NCBI RefSeq assembly: GCF_000346465.2 | Contig: NC_034012.1 | Coordinates: 24,195,811-24,259,810 of the forward strand | Direction of reading: 5' to 3' | From: Prunus persica | Taxonomy: Eukaryota; Streptophyta; Magnoliopsida; Rosales; Rosaceae | Length of the DNA: 64,000 nt | In this document: piece after piece, positions 1 through 11,548 of the stretch | Layout of the letters: each line of letters opens with the position of its first letter | Position numbering within the stretch: the first letter of the stretch is position 1 | Notes under the pieces: model-generated | What the model saw: only the letters and a program-made list of their open reading frames with translations | The model's database searches: none | What the model was told of the DNA's origin: nothing | Position numbers and translations under genes: made by a program

Positions 1-376
1 TTAATTAGTTTCCTAATTTATTTGTTAGTTTTCTAGGTTCTCTAAGTTTTCCAGATTTCATTAGGATTTCTAGTTTTTCCACATTTCCAAGTTTCCTATT
101 TTATTTGGATTAGGATTTGCTTCCTAGAATATGTTTAATTTGCCTTTTCACTCTAGGGTAATATTATTATAAATACCCCTTCTATGTAATTCATGATGAA
201 AGTTGAGTTATTGAGATATTGAGAAAAGTTTATTTTCCAGAGATTGGAGACTCCTTGGTGTGAAGCCAAAAACCCTGGAGTGATTCCAGACCTATCTTTA
301 TTTGTTCTATTTTATGTTTTCCATTGTTTTCACTTCCGCTAAACTACCTAAATCTACAATTCACCCGTGTCCTACA
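1..376 (+). repeat. Probable 3' part of a Ty3/gypsy-type LTR
   Basis: AT-rich sequence with a TATA-like box (attataaata near 168-178), a transcribed-leader-like stretch and a terminal ...gtgtcctaca at about 366-376. That organisation resembles the U3/R/U5 end of plant LTRs. The following bases (tcaaaatggcc) look like a degenerate primer-binding site. No coding sequence follows within the window, and the 5' end is cut by the window edge. If real, the LTR lies in or beyond an intron of the nucleotidyltransferase gene to its right. Seen: layout only; family assignment is inference. Confidence 0.35.
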
Positions 377-959
377 TCAAAATGGCCAAACAATTTTCAG
401 TTTGGCTGATCTTTTTCTAGGATGATACTAGAAGAGGCACCTAAAAAAATTGTGGGGTGGAAGATTCGGACAATTCCTAATTGAGTTTCTCATAAATGGA
501 TCTCCTTTGCAACAAAAACAAAGACAAAAAAACAAAAAAGAAAAAAAAGCCAAATTGGAATTCGCTTGACGAGCTAATTATGATCAACTAAAAAAGTTGA
601 ACATAGTGTTTACCATACCATTGAAATGGTAATGATGTTAATCAACGGCTAAACCATGTCCAATTTGGCTAATGTTAAAACACACACTCTATCAGTGTTT
701 TAATAACAATTAGAAAGAGATCTTACACACCCATTGGCATGGCCTCACTCACAAATAAAATAAGTAGGATGCTGGCATAGAGCAGACCCAGGTAAAACTC
801 TGTGTGTGTGTGTGTTGATTCAAGAATACTGGAGTGTAGTTCGAGTGGAAACAGCACCAAAAGGAAAGTGTAAGAACTACAACTTTATGTGATTCTACAT
901 TCAAGGTGTCTAATCATGAGACAGAAAGTAGTAGAAATTTTTAAACGTTCAAAAATTAC
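377..959. other. Non-coding stretch, probably intron of the nucleotidyltransferase gene
   Basis: No coding sequence seen. There is an A-rich run near 520-550 and a (GT)n run near 802-815. If the gene at 960-2819 continues, this is intron 3 with retrotransposon debris. Confidence 0.4.
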
Positions 960-2819
960 TTTGAAGAGAGTAAAACTTTTTAGCAAACTTCCGTAGGGTT
1001 TTGATCTTCATATCTCGAGGAAAAGTGCCTACAATGTTACCGAAATTAACAGATAGGTCTAGGTCACTTCCAATACTGAACATATCCATTACAAAAGAGC
1101 CAAATCCCTCCACAACAGGAGAATTGCCAGAATTTCCTGAAAGAAAAAGGCAAAAAGTGCTGAATAACCAAAGGTACATGAAAGGGAATACAATTAAGAA
1201 TAAAGCTGAGATGGAATACGACATGGACCAAGAAAAAGTTAGAAAGCCCCTTAACAGAAATAACAAACGCAGGCTGACATGTATAATGGAGCATAAATCG
1301 GGATGATTAGAGTGGAAATTTATTCAGTGAGACTAAACAGCTCAAGAAGAATAGTCAGAGTGCTTTTTAATTCCAATCTATTGTGGAATTGTGCTACCTA
1401 GACCTCTTTTTGGGTACTGTGGTGGGAAACAAATAGACTAAACAACTATGAGAGAGAAGAGGATATGACTTCATTTGGGATAAAATAGGATGTTTTCCTT
1501 CACTTTGGCCTTCCATACCTCATTATTGTAAGGATGGCCCCTTGGGTTGATTGTCTTGATCAGGTCTGGGGTTTTGTTGTTTTTTCTTTGCTGTTCTTGA
1601 TATTCGGTTTTGTCTTAATCTCTCCCATCTTGTTTGTACTCTCTTTTTCTTTCTTTTATACATTCCCGTCTCTTATAAAATAAAATAAAAAGAACAGTAA
1701 ACATGTAATAATTTCTATACTTGCAGAATCTTATATATAATAAGAATGTGCTCCTATGTCTAACCTTTCAATTAAGATTTGTCAGCCTAAAATTATATTG
1801 GTGTTGGGACAATTTTGGTGCAACACTTTATGAGGGGAAAACTTAAGTGTCTGGAATTGACACATGGAGATAATAGGTGACAAGCTGGGCAACTTAGAGC
1901 ATGAAAATAAATGTTTCAAGTTTCCACTTAAGCCTCTCAAATCTGACAAATTTAGCGTGAAACGCCAGCCAAGTTGTATGTCAATTACTAAAGCAAGTTG
2001 TGTCACAAAAACTTTTGATATGCTGCCACTAAAGCAAGCAAGTGGTGGCAATCAAGCATGATACTTCAAACCCACTTCCAGAGTTTACATATACTATACA
2101 AAAGGCAACGTGCAACAATCTGGGGTATTGCAGAATCAGCATGCCTATCGTCGGTGAATATATAGATATCTGGCACCAAAGTGTAGATATTTTGGATTGT
2201 CCAGCCATTCAATCCTAATGTGGCAGTCCAACAAATTGGTATAGGGTAAATAAGTACCCCAAAGTTTAAGACAACGAAAATGTATCTATCCCAACGAATT
2301 TGCATTAGGGTCACAACAAAAAGGAAAAAGTACAAGAAGAAGACCAATCCAGGGACTTGAACAATTGAAAAATAATAACTATAATGAACTTAAGCTTGTG
2401 GGAAGAGAGTGGCATGAACAAAGATAAGAAAGAAAAGTTACCGTATAATTCTTTTGTGATTGCATTCAAAATACGAATCAAATCTCTTCGATTATGATAA
2501 TCAATCGGCTTTGGACGGCGAATGGCATACGCATCATTAAGTAGTGTATCAAGCTTAGATATAAATACAGGCGAAATGGGGTATTTTTTTAATCCTTGTA
2601 ACTCGAGCTTCTTTGCTTCATTTAGCAGCTCTGGAATCAAAATTCAAAGTACTTGAATGAGTCACTAATTCCCACACAAAATAATAATAATAATCTTCTT
2701 CAGCGGCAAGCATGCACCAACTATCCTATAAAATAGAGAAACAAAATGTGCATTTTCATAAAACTCTGCGTCCCTTGAAAAAGTGAAATACTGCACTCAC
2801 CTGTTTGGCTTAATGCCAT
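960..2819 (-). CDS. Terminal nucleotidyltransferase (TUT/poly(A)-polymerase-like), 5' coding exons only
   Basis: Three coding exons can be joined: complement of 2801-2819 (ATG at 2817-2819), 2442-2630 and 960-1136. Donors and acceptors are GT-AG, and the reading frame is kept across both junctions (19 nt, then 189 nt, then 177 nt). The product starts MALSQTELLNEAKK and contains YHNRRDLIRILNAITKELYG in exon 2. Exon 3 has the nucleotidyltransferase signature GFGSFVMDMFSIGSDLDLSV: the GS motif followed by the metal-binding D-x-D in SDLDLS. Proteins with this pattern (plant HESO1, URT1 and relatives) add uridines or adenosines to RNA 3' ends, so a role in RNA tailing is inferred from family. The catalytic third Asp, the PAP-associated domain and the stop codon are not in the window. 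The next exon should lie beyond an intron that starts at 959 and runs off the left edge, or has been lost. The 5' leader has a CT-rich microsatellite, and a giant MULE begins at 3302. Partial gene or truncated copy cannot be decided here. Confidence 0.65.
1137..2441. other. Intron 2 of the nucleotidyltransferase gene
   Basis: A 1.3-kb intron inferred from the exon junctions at 1136 and 2442. Nothing coding was recognised inside. Short ORFs on both strands show no family resemblance. Confidence 0.5.
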
Positions 2820-3093
2820 GGTTCCTGACTTCCTTCTGCAGTAAACGACTAGCTGATTATCGATCTAATTCAACTCTGCCAAAGCCCAAAATCAAACATA
2901 AATAAGAAAAGTTAAAAGATTATGAATACTGCATGTGTAAATGTAATTGTACGGAAAAACCCAAAAAAAAAAAAGGGTTGTGCAATTACGGAGGAACAAG
3001 AAATGGATAAAAACCTTGATTTGGAATTGTTCAACTCAGAACTGGAAAGCTTGTAGATGGTTGTTCATTCATGCCTCTTGAGTACGCAGAGGC

Positions 3094-3097
<4 letters not shown>

Positions 3098-3137
<40 letters not shown>
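3098..3137. repeat. (GA)n / (CT)n microsatellite in the nucleotidyltransferase 5' leader
   Basis: About 20 uninterrupted GA dinucleotides on the plus strand, hence CT on the gene's sense strand, roughly 280 bp upstream of the start codon at 2819. CT-rich tracts are common in plant 5' leaders. Position in the transcript is inferred. Confidence 0.9.
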
Positions 3138-3139
<2 letters not shown>

Positions 3140-3292
3140 CTCCGCTTGAGATTGGTTAGTGTTTACGGCTCCAGTCCAGGGCCAGCCAGCGCCAACAGCG
3201 AATAAGCGGATTTTTATCTCCTCTCCACTGCTTTTGGTTTTGGGGATTTTTGTTTTTTGCTTTTCCCTCTGCTCCTTGCTTGCTAGCCCTCT

Positions 3293-3301
3293 ATATTTCT
3301 T
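3293..3301 (+). repeat. MULE target-site duplication, left copy
   Basis: ATATTTCTT immediately outside the left TIR, identical to 18763-18771. Confidence 0.93.
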
Positions 3302-3430
3302 GGGAAATATATTGATATAATCACTTTTCACAAGTGGTATTCTGAAATAATCAGGTTACAAATTGTGTTCTGATATAATCACTTTTGAACGTGAAATGAC
3401 CAAACTGCCCTCCATATAAAAGCACATGTA
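3302..3430 (+). repeat. MULE left terminal inverted repeat
   Basis: 129 bp, matching the reverse complement of 18634-18762 with two mismatches. The TIR contains an internal direct repeat of the motif TGATATAATCACTTTT (near 3314 and 3373), a candidate transposase-binding motif. Confidence 0.95.
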
Positions 3431-4984
3431 TTGGGGAGTTATTGGCCTTTGATTGGCGACCTAACGCACCTGGCTTCTCTCCCTTTCTCAGCGCTCAGTC
3501 ACGGTTCTCTTCCTCTCTCGGCGGTTTCTGTGTCCATCGACCACCACCACTCTATTTCTCCCTCTGTCACGAAAACCTAAGCAGCACTCTGTCGTTCTCT
3601 CTCTGCAGTCAATGTTAGGGTTTGGTGAGGGGGCTCTTGACGGTGAGAGAGAGGGTTTAATCGTTAAATGCTCTCTCCCTTAAACGATGTCTCAGTTCCC
3701 TCTAAGTTCGAGTCTTGAATCGACATCGTTCTCTTCTTCTCTGCTCCTTCAGGGCCTAAAAAAACCCTAAATTTTGGTTTCGGTTAGGACTTTGTTCACA
3801 AACGTCCTCCTCCTTCTCAATCCTGTGAGAGTCGGTTAGGACAAAAGTCGCGATTTGCTGTAGGTGTTGCTGGGATTTCGAATTCGGTTCTGTGCAGAGA
3901 AGGAGTGATTCTAAGGTGGGTTTTGTATTTGTTATTGACTAGTTTGTGTTTTTGTATGGTTATCATTTGAGAAGGATAATTTCACTAACCTCTGACTGAA
4001 TTTGTGAAGTTTAGTAATTAGAGAGATTGCAATAATAATGTAATTTAACTGTGAAGTAGATCATGCTGGGATGAAACTTGTATTGGTGTATTGATTTTGC
4101 TCTATGGATGATGCAGTGCCTCAAATTGCTATTTGTCATATAGGATTCGTTCGTTTGTGATGCTTGTTTTCACTTCCATTTTATGAGTCATATTTAGTGT
4201 GGGAAATTATTCTGGTGGCAAGGGCTATTCCATTATAACACACCATTACCTCAGTAGGCCCTGAATTAGGTGTTGAGTAATAATGCACGAGTAAATTTGT
4301 TGGTATCATTGGTGTTTCAGCACGTAGTAGCATATTTTGCACCCTTCTAGTGTTAATGGTTAATTATGTGATTTTGAAATACTAAAGTTAGTTGGCGTGG
4401 AAATTTTATGTTCCCTGTGGTATAAAACCTGCTAAATTGTGTTGTTATTCCTTGCTTGCAGCTTGTGATATATGTCTGAAAATGGTATTTTATGGGGCTT
4501 CAGTATCTGTTTAGAAATTGCATGTTCATCCATCTAGGTTTAGCAGTTGCAGTTGCAGTAACATTTTGACGTGTCTAGTTTACACACAGAGTCCATAACT
4601 GTGAATACTGATGTTCCATGTGTGGTACTGTATTGCATATGAGTAGATTTTAGTAGGCATTGATGCATTTGGAGTAATTCTTGTAGCCATTTCGCCCAAA
4701 CCCTGTATGAAGTGGATCCGTGGTTGATGAAATTGTTTTCAGACTTGGGTGGTATTTGGTTTTTTGATGGAATGGGATGTACATTTGGCAGAAGGGAATG
4801 TAGATAAGAGGAGAGTGTGGAGAGAGTTGGAGAGTAGAAAAGAGGCTTAAAAACATTTATGGTTTTGTCATATGTATATACATATATCAAAATGGGTTGA
4901 AAGTATTAGTTTGAGTAATGTACGTATGAAATATGGGTAACCAATAATCCATATGTATGATGTTGTTGTGCAGGGAACTTGAGA
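3431..4984 (+). promoter_or_regulatory. Inferred promoter and 5' leader with leader intron of the DUF1985 gene
   Basis: Pyrimidine-rich leader-like sequence runs from about 3480. A good donor (ctaag|gtgggt) lies near 3915, followed by a roughly 1.06-kb AT-rich intron ending in ttgtgcag at about 4973, eleven bases before the ATG at 4985. This is the usual shape of a plant 5'-leader intron. No transcription start can be read from sequence alone. Confidence 0.45.
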
Positions 4985-6639
4985 ATGGCTTGTAAAGCAA
5001 AGCTTATGATTCCTGAGGATGAGAAGTACGAAGGAAAGCCATTTGCCCTTTCACACACAAGGACCGCCATTACAACAATAAAGGCGAAGTTCAATACACA
5101 GCAGTTACAGAGGTTCGAGGGAAGTTGTTTTGGTCATCTATTACTGATAGAGGACCTGAAGTGGAATTCACAAATTGTCCACGGCCTGTTGATGAGGAAG
5201 GCTGATCCTAAGACAGTTACACAGGTGAACGGGATAAAATTCATTGTGGGTAACAAGTTGATACAATTCACAGCCCAACAATTTTGCCTCATCACGGGGC
5301 TAAGGTTCGGAAAGCTCCCTTTCATTCCGAAGGCGACAAATGAAAATTGCTCGTTGAAGCGAAAATACTTTAGCAGCAATAAACCTGCCACCCTTTCGGA
5401 CCTACACACCACCTTCATCGAGTGCACAGATGATGAGGATGCGTTAAAGCTTGGAATGGTCTATTTTGCCAATTTTGTTCTATTGGGTACTGAAAAGCAT
5501 GTGCTTATTGACATGCACTATTTGAAGTTGGCTGAAGACCTAGAGGAGTTTGACAAGTATCCATGGGGCGCAATGTCATATGCAATGACAAATGCTTCAC
5601 TGTTGAGGGCAGTTTGTGCTGAATACCAACGAGTCAAAGTGCCCCAAAAAAGAAAAATGCCCAAACAAAGTGGAAAGAGAGCGCAGAGAAGAATGCGAAG
5701 TGGTAGACCAAGAGAGTACATCATAAGGGGGTTTGGCTTCGCTATTCAGGTGAACACATATCCAGCAATTAACTATTTGATGTAAATACATTTACAGATA
5801 TTGATGTTTCATTGTTGTGAACAGATTTGGGCTTTTGAAGTGTTCCCAGCATTGGAAGCATTGCATTTCACGGTCCATGAAGACAATAGGCACATCCCTC
5901 GAATATTACATTGGAGGAGCAACACGGTGGCCCGTTTTCGGGAGGTTATGAGTCAGGTTTTTGAAAACTTTGAGGTTAGATCTGTTTGTATTAGTGATGT
6001 TATGATTAGGAAAAATTACAAAGTTCACTGATTTTTTTTATGTGTTTCAATCGGAGGTTGATGTGCAACTTCTCCGGCCAACAGATATTGAGAAGCAACA
6101 ACCTTACTGGAGTTGGGGTGATGATGACAACGAAGAAGAAATGGTTGAATTATTTGGGGATGAGGCCGAAGAAAAAATCGGCACTTCTAGTGAAGAAAAA
6201 AACGTGGATGTTGAGGAAACAGCCACCCTTCCCTCCTCTTCTAAGGTGAGCATGACCTTTTTCCAATGTTGTGAAAATATAGCGAATACGATAGGATTGA
6301 AGTGGAAATAGTTTCCTGGTTTTTTGTAAGCTTTCTAACTGTTGCATTCATGAATGTATGCAGGGCAAAGGGTCTGTTACTGATGTTCGCAGTTTGAAGC
6401 ATCAATTACGCAGCACTAAGGATCAGTTGGCTAAGCTACGTAGTTCAAATCGGGGGCTTAGGAACAGAGTTCGTGACTTGGAAGCTATTGTACAGAAGAA
6501 CTGTTTGAAGCATGAGAACGAGTGTGACAGAAATAAAAAGGCTATTCGGGATTTGACCCTAAAAATTGCTGAAGTCGAACATTATTTGAAGTTGGAGATG
6601 GAGGAGTTAAAAAAAAAATTATGGTGGAGAACGTCATGA
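4985..6639 (+). CDS. DUF1985 protein of the MULE (spliced)
   Basis: Four exons: 4985-5749, 5825-5974, 6057-6245 and 6364-6639, all GT-AG and all in the same phase. The ATG at 4985 (MACKAKLMIPEDEKYEG) is the first Met after a strong acceptor. Residues ~40-305 show the DUF1985 pattern of plant transposon-borne proteins: FGHLLLIEDLKWNSQIVHGL, FCLITGLRFG, then after the first junction IWAFEVFPALEALHF and later RPTDIEKQQPYW. The tail (exon 4) is a predicted coiled coil, KHQLRSTKDQLAKLRSSNRG and following heptads. DUF1985 is often found ahead of a Ulp1 peptidase, and here a Ulp1 region follows only 88 nt downstream. The stop at 6637-6639 follows a run of ten A's (6610-6619), so the two parts may once have been one reading frame broken by slippage. 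Biochemical function of DUF1985 is unknown. Confidence 0.75.
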
Positions 6640-6727
6640 GGAAGTCTGTACTGCTCAGATGAATGAAGGAGGGTAGAATGAATTGTCACCTTAAATGAAC
6701 TACTAGTCCGACTACAGCAGCACTAAA

Positions 6728-8654
6728 ATGGACACTCAAGTTCCAGCTGATGGAGTAGAAGCCTTCCCAGGCATGCATACAGAACGGGGTGAAATGGAAG
6801 CAGCAGTCTGTGGTGATGGAGTGGAAGGCTTTCCAGCCTCAGATCAAGAAGGGGCTGCAAGGGAAGCAGAAGTCCCTGCTGATGGAGTGGAACCCTTCCC
6901 AGCCATGGAAGTCATAGACACTGAAATTGAAACTTCAGTTCGTGAGAGGCAAGTGGACCAACAACCTCACAAGGTTCCTACCTCTGAAGATGTGAAGCTT
7001 CCTAGTGTTGAAGATGCCCTCCTTCCTACTCCGGAAGATGGGAATGGGTATAGAGTTATTTGTAAAACGATGTTACATTTGTTAGAGGATTGGAAGAAGA
7101 CAGAAATTGAGGGGGTAGGATGCAAGGTCAGGCCTCCCATGAAATGTAACATAAGTCTGGTTGGTGATGAAGGGGACAACGAGGCTACTGCCACGGTTCA
7201 GAAACCAGATGCTGAAGGTAAAGGGTGCAGACTTAAGCGGGCTGCGACACCATTGTTGAGTCCATTCACCGATCCCTCCAGGAAAAAGAGGAAGGTTACT
7301 GATTTGCATGCACAGACACCTCAGCCCCGTTTTGATCCAACAAAACCCGTGGCCATGGACGATGTGAAGGCTATCATACAACTTTGCAGGGCTTGGAAAA
7401 CTGACATCAGGTTAGGATTTGTATCTTGGCAAAACCAATATACTTGTTTTTTGATGTATGCAAACAATTTATATGCAGCTATACTATACATGTGTGTGTC
7501 ATTGTCATATTATACAAGGTGTTCCACTTGTCTATTATATTTCAATTTACCTTTGCAAGTGTTGTTTTTGTAGTGCGGAGCTGGAGCTCGAACCATTTGA
7601 AGTTGGGGCAGATTTTTTTTACAAACTGTTAGATGAAACTGCATGGATGAGCTCGAGGGTAACAATTTGAACCCGGCTTTATTTCGAGCAATCTCTTATT
7701 TGATGACATTGACTATGTGTCATTTGTTGTGATATTGACGCGGTTGTTGTGTTCTGAAATAGCAGCACCTTGACATGGCCATGTTTCTAATACGCAAAAG
7801 ACAACTCTCTCATCCGCAACTATTTGGAAGGGAGTGGACAACCGCCGAGTTTTGTCTGCAGGTATTTTTGTATCCATACTATGTGTCACTGCAGTTCTTG
7901 CATTGGTAGGAGTCATGTAGGTCTCTCCTTTTGGTGCTTTGGTTTGGGTTTATGTAACGTGTCTTTCACACTTGGTTGCAGCAATTTTTACAGCCGTTTG
8001 CAATGCCAAGTGGGAAATGAGTCACGAGGAAACAATATGCTGCAAGGACCGTTGACCCTCCCCCTAACTACCTCAAAAATGTACACCACTTTGTCAATGG
8101 GTCATGGCAACATGGGTATGCGCAAGCATGGACGAAAGTGCGCAAGGTCTATCTCCCGTATAATGTTCGACAGTCCCATTGGGTGGCAGTAGAAGTCGAC
8201 TTTGTGCGACATACTGTCACTGTCTATGACTCGTATTCTGATTTTACCTCCAACAGTATGCTTGTCCGATTCATGGAGCCTATTACCCATACGCTTGCAA
8301 AGGTGCTGCATGAAATGAGGTTTTATGAGAAATCGGAGGTTGAAGCGGTGAAGAGAAAGGGGACTGACATGTCAAACTTTAACCCATTCACAATTTGTAG
8401 AATTTCCGATGTTCCTCAACAAAGTGATGGGTAAGCTGTGTTCTTTTAAATCACTATACTCGGATGTTATCAATAGGTGCACTTCTAACTTGTCTACTGC
8501 TTGGGTGGACAGTACTTCATGTGGCATTATGACAGTCAAATATATCGAGTACCTTAGTGCCGGCATTCCTTTACATACCATTGACCCATCCAAGTTTGGC
8601 TACTACCGATTGAAGCTTGCAATCGAGGCTTTCAGGGGGGAGGCCTATGTATGA
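6728..8654 (+). pseudogene. Ulp1/SENP-like cysteine peptidase (C48) gene of the MULE, with an in-frame stop
   Basis: Exons 6728-7410, 7574-7658, 7766-7861, 7982-8430 and 8513-8654 join in frame by GT-AG sites. The first exon encodes a low-complexity region with three degenerate copies of a GVExFP motif (VPADGVEAFP, CGDGVEGFP, VPADGVEPFP) and a basic patch PSRKKRKV, a possible nuclear signal. Later exons give HLDMAMFLIRKRQLSHPQLF, then the peptidase core. The expected catalytic residues are all present: His in QSHWVAVEVDF (8177-8179), Asp in VYDSYSD (8228-8230), Gln in VPQQ and Cys in TSCGIMTVKY (8520-8522). The family usually has D-C-G, and here it is S-C-G. A TGA at 8018-8020 interrupts exon 7982-8430 shortly before the core, so this copy is probably non-functional unless that base is a sequencing error. 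The family removes SUMO or related modifiers. Its role for MULEs is not established. Confidence 0.75.
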
Positions 8655-10003
8655 GGTAAAAGTCCTAATCTGACCTCATTGCTGCTTTATTGTTAACTAC
8701 TGCCTTTGGAATTGCATTGTTATTTACTTCATTGTAGTTACGTCGTACGTACTCACCTGTGATGTCAGTGTTCATTTAAAAATGTCTTACATTATGTTGG
8801 GAACTTGTCCAACTGTGATTACTAAAAATGGCTACTTTTGTTCATCAAAGTTTAGGGTATTGGGGATTTGAACACTATAGATGGTAATGTCAATGTTTCG
8901 CAACTGGCATCTGATTCACGTATGTCATATGTTCTGAACTCCGACTGTGTGTAATCCAACACTTGTTTCATGTTCTTTATGAAAGGTTCAAACAATTACT
9001 TCTTCAAATTGAACATGTGTTATGACATCTCATTTTCCCTTTATATGAATGCTGAAGTGGCACATATGTCGTCCTTCTGCAGGTGGTCCTTCCAGCTTCA
9101 TACCCATATTGACATCTCAGATTATGTACATGTATGTGAAAGAAGTTGCAGGATGTTTTGTCATATTGTGAATCTTGAAACTTAGTATCAGTTTTTGCGT
9201 AACATGGCACATTTTTTGACATGTTGCTCACCACGCGATAAAGTGGGGTGATTTTGTAGTAGGTTGCAGGGTGTTCATTTATGTAACGGAATTCAACTCT
9301 ACTTGTCTTCCATGGTAGAAGGGCTGTATTCACTTTCCTTTGTTAGAACTAATTGTTGACATTCTGTGCTTAACAAATTCCTGTAAATCCATAATTTGGC
9401 ACAAGTTGCAGCGAAATGCAATTTTTTGTGGCCACCCACATTGTAGCTTTTTCCATTATTTTATCGCCACTATAGCGAAATATTCGACTCTCATTTGGCA
9501 ATATATTAGGGTGTTCATTTTCGTGACAGTTGAAAGTATAAATTGGGTGGCTATGTCATGGACCTGTAAACATGAGACGACAGTGCATTGTCGACTGTTT
9601 AGTTTAGTTTAGTTAGGTTGAATACTTTGTTTTGTATATGCATTTTTGAAATCCGATCCGGACGGAAATGTCGGGGTTCGTTAGCACAAACATTATCATT
9701 AACGCTCGGCTGGGCCAATTACAAGCTCAAATATTCTATTGTTTGACGTCATTGAGTTGTAGTTTTGGGAGGTCCCTCACCGTCAAATATTTAGTTATTT
9801 CTCATGTTTACGTGGAATAATTGGTGTGACGATTGAGGCTGCATAAGAGTTGATACCAAAATACCTGAGCCTGGGGTTATTGGCTATGCCTTTTGTGTTT
9901 GCCTTTTCAAACCAAGATGAAACCAATAGAAAACGACCATCTCTGCCATCACTAATTTATATTAAATAAAACCTGTTCCATTACATCCATAACCTAACCA
10001 ACT
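8655..10003. other. MULE internal spacer
   Basis: AT-rich, no coding sequence recognised. It lies between the convergent 3' ends of the Ulp1 gene (plus) and the GRF gene (minus), so it should hold both 3' untranslated regions. Confidence 0.6.
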
Positions 10004-10547
10004 TTAACCTGCCAACTGTAGATGACCAGGAGTCCTATTACATTTGGAAAACAACAAATACATGACCATTCCAACCAAGAAAACAGAGACCCAAAACCAT
10101 GGGTTTTTCATCTTTCCTTTTCCAGCGTTTTGTTCTTCTTCCAAGCGGTTTATTTTCCTAAGCAAGCCTGGAATGATGTGCTTCGATCTGTCACACATCT
10201 CTGGGTCAGCCCATTCCCAAAATGTACATCCATTCCTCTGCACAAACGGAAGCAATGTTTTCAAACAAAGACAGCCAGCATCAGATTTGGAATACAGACA
10301 ATTCCCAAATGTCAGCTAAAACTTACACGTTTATTAAACTTACCCTTGCACATACTTGAAACCTCCTTCCAGGATGAGAAACCGTCCACGATGTATGCGT
10401 TTTGACAACGTTCCCACAGTAGCACAGCCGTGAACACACTGAACTCGCAGCTTCCATTTCCCAGCGAGATCTTGAAGTCGCGTCTTGACCGCGCAACCGA
10501 GACGTCACTGACTCACCCTCACCGGGACGGAGGCTCCTCCTACTCAT
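10004..10547 (-). CDS. GRF-type zinc-finger protein with C-terminal membrane segment
   Basis: Two exons, complement of 10344-10547 and 10004-10237, joined in phase 0 across a 106-nt intron (GT at 10342-10343, AG at 10238-10239), giving 145 codons. The ATG at 10545-10547 starts MSRRSLRPGEG. The joined product has the GRF pattern: CYCGNVVKTHTSWT, then HPGRRFQVCAR at the exon end, then NGCTFWEWADPEMC. That supplies the C-x-C, the GRRF core and the later Cys residues that bind one zinc. Next comes a short charged coiled coil (KINRLEEEQNAGKGK) and a hydrophobic segment WFWVSVFLVGMVMYLLF, a single membrane helix near the C-terminus. Small GRF plus helix proteins are abundant in plant genomes, often in repeats. 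GRF fingers bind single-stranded nucleic acid in better-known proteins. The gene lies on the same strand as the transposase and looks undamaged. Confidence 0.75.
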
Positions 10548-11548
10548 CTTCTTGTTTTTGAGGGTATGAATTGTTGTTCACGTTGTGCGATATTTAGGGT
10601 GCTGAAGAGGGTCATCCCAAATTCAAAGGGTTACACTTGCATGTGCACAATGTTTCAGGAACATGGTGTGAGTGCACAAACATGATACCTGGAGTTAATG
10701 GGGTGTTTTTAAAAAGGAAAAAAAAAATTTCCAATATTTACCATTGCCAACAGTAAGTATAGATTGGGCCCAATGTTATTCATAGCCTTAGTTTATGACA
10801 GATACGGCATGGTATACACTTGCATATACAGTACATGCCATTCTTAGTTGTCTGTATATTGGTTGATGAATGACGTATTGGTAGGACAGTGGCACTATAT
10901 TGGTCTCGTATTGTAACTTTATTGTATCGCTATTAATTTGTATTGGTTTTATAATGCCCAATATTGGTGTTATATTGGCATTCCAATGTAACCTCAGCAT
11001 TATTTGAAATTGGTACAGCTATTATAACATTTTTTATACTGTCTTGCGTATTGGTTTTGCAATGTCATTGAACAAGTCTACAAATCTGAACTATGTGGAA
11101 GGTAATTACGTTATATCGAATATGAAATGAATGCAGCCAAACTACATCAATTGCAGTTATCAAAGTTCCTGCATACAACACAAAAGAAAGGCACCTGAAA
11201 CGTACATATAATACGAAGGCCACCTCAACCTGGCAGCATACAAAATAAAATAACAATCCAGGTGAAACTTACACAAGACAAAATTTACAAAGATGTGACC
11301 TCAAACTTACAGAATACAATCTTAACAAAGACGGCACCTGCAGCTTACATTATACATATGTACCAACGAGGCCCCCTTTCCCCAACAGAAAACAAACGAA
11401 ATAAAAAAAAAGGGCACCTCATACGTATTTATTACAAAAACAGGGCACGTCAAAAATTCCACTGTACTGGGTTTGTCCCCAATAGTAGCTATGGTAATAT
11501 TACAAGGCAAACCCTCTGGCTGTGGCCGAATTTCGAGTTGCATACCCG
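10548..11548. other. MULE internal spacer, promoter side of the GRF gene
   Basis: No gene recognised. From about 10780 to 11060 the sequence is AT-rich with several short TATTGGT-like motifs; similar motifs recur near 14040-14180. A regulatory role is only a guess. Confidence 0.4.

Noticed and set aside
3065..3331. 88-codon minus-strand ORF upstream of the nucleotidyltransferase
   Set aside because: It consists of the CT microsatellite translated as Ser/Leu repeats and runs into the MULE TIR; more likely 5' leader.
9004..9612. ORFs between the Ulp1 and GRF genes
   Set aside because: Cys/His-rich by chance, no conserved pattern, present on both strands without start or splice support.
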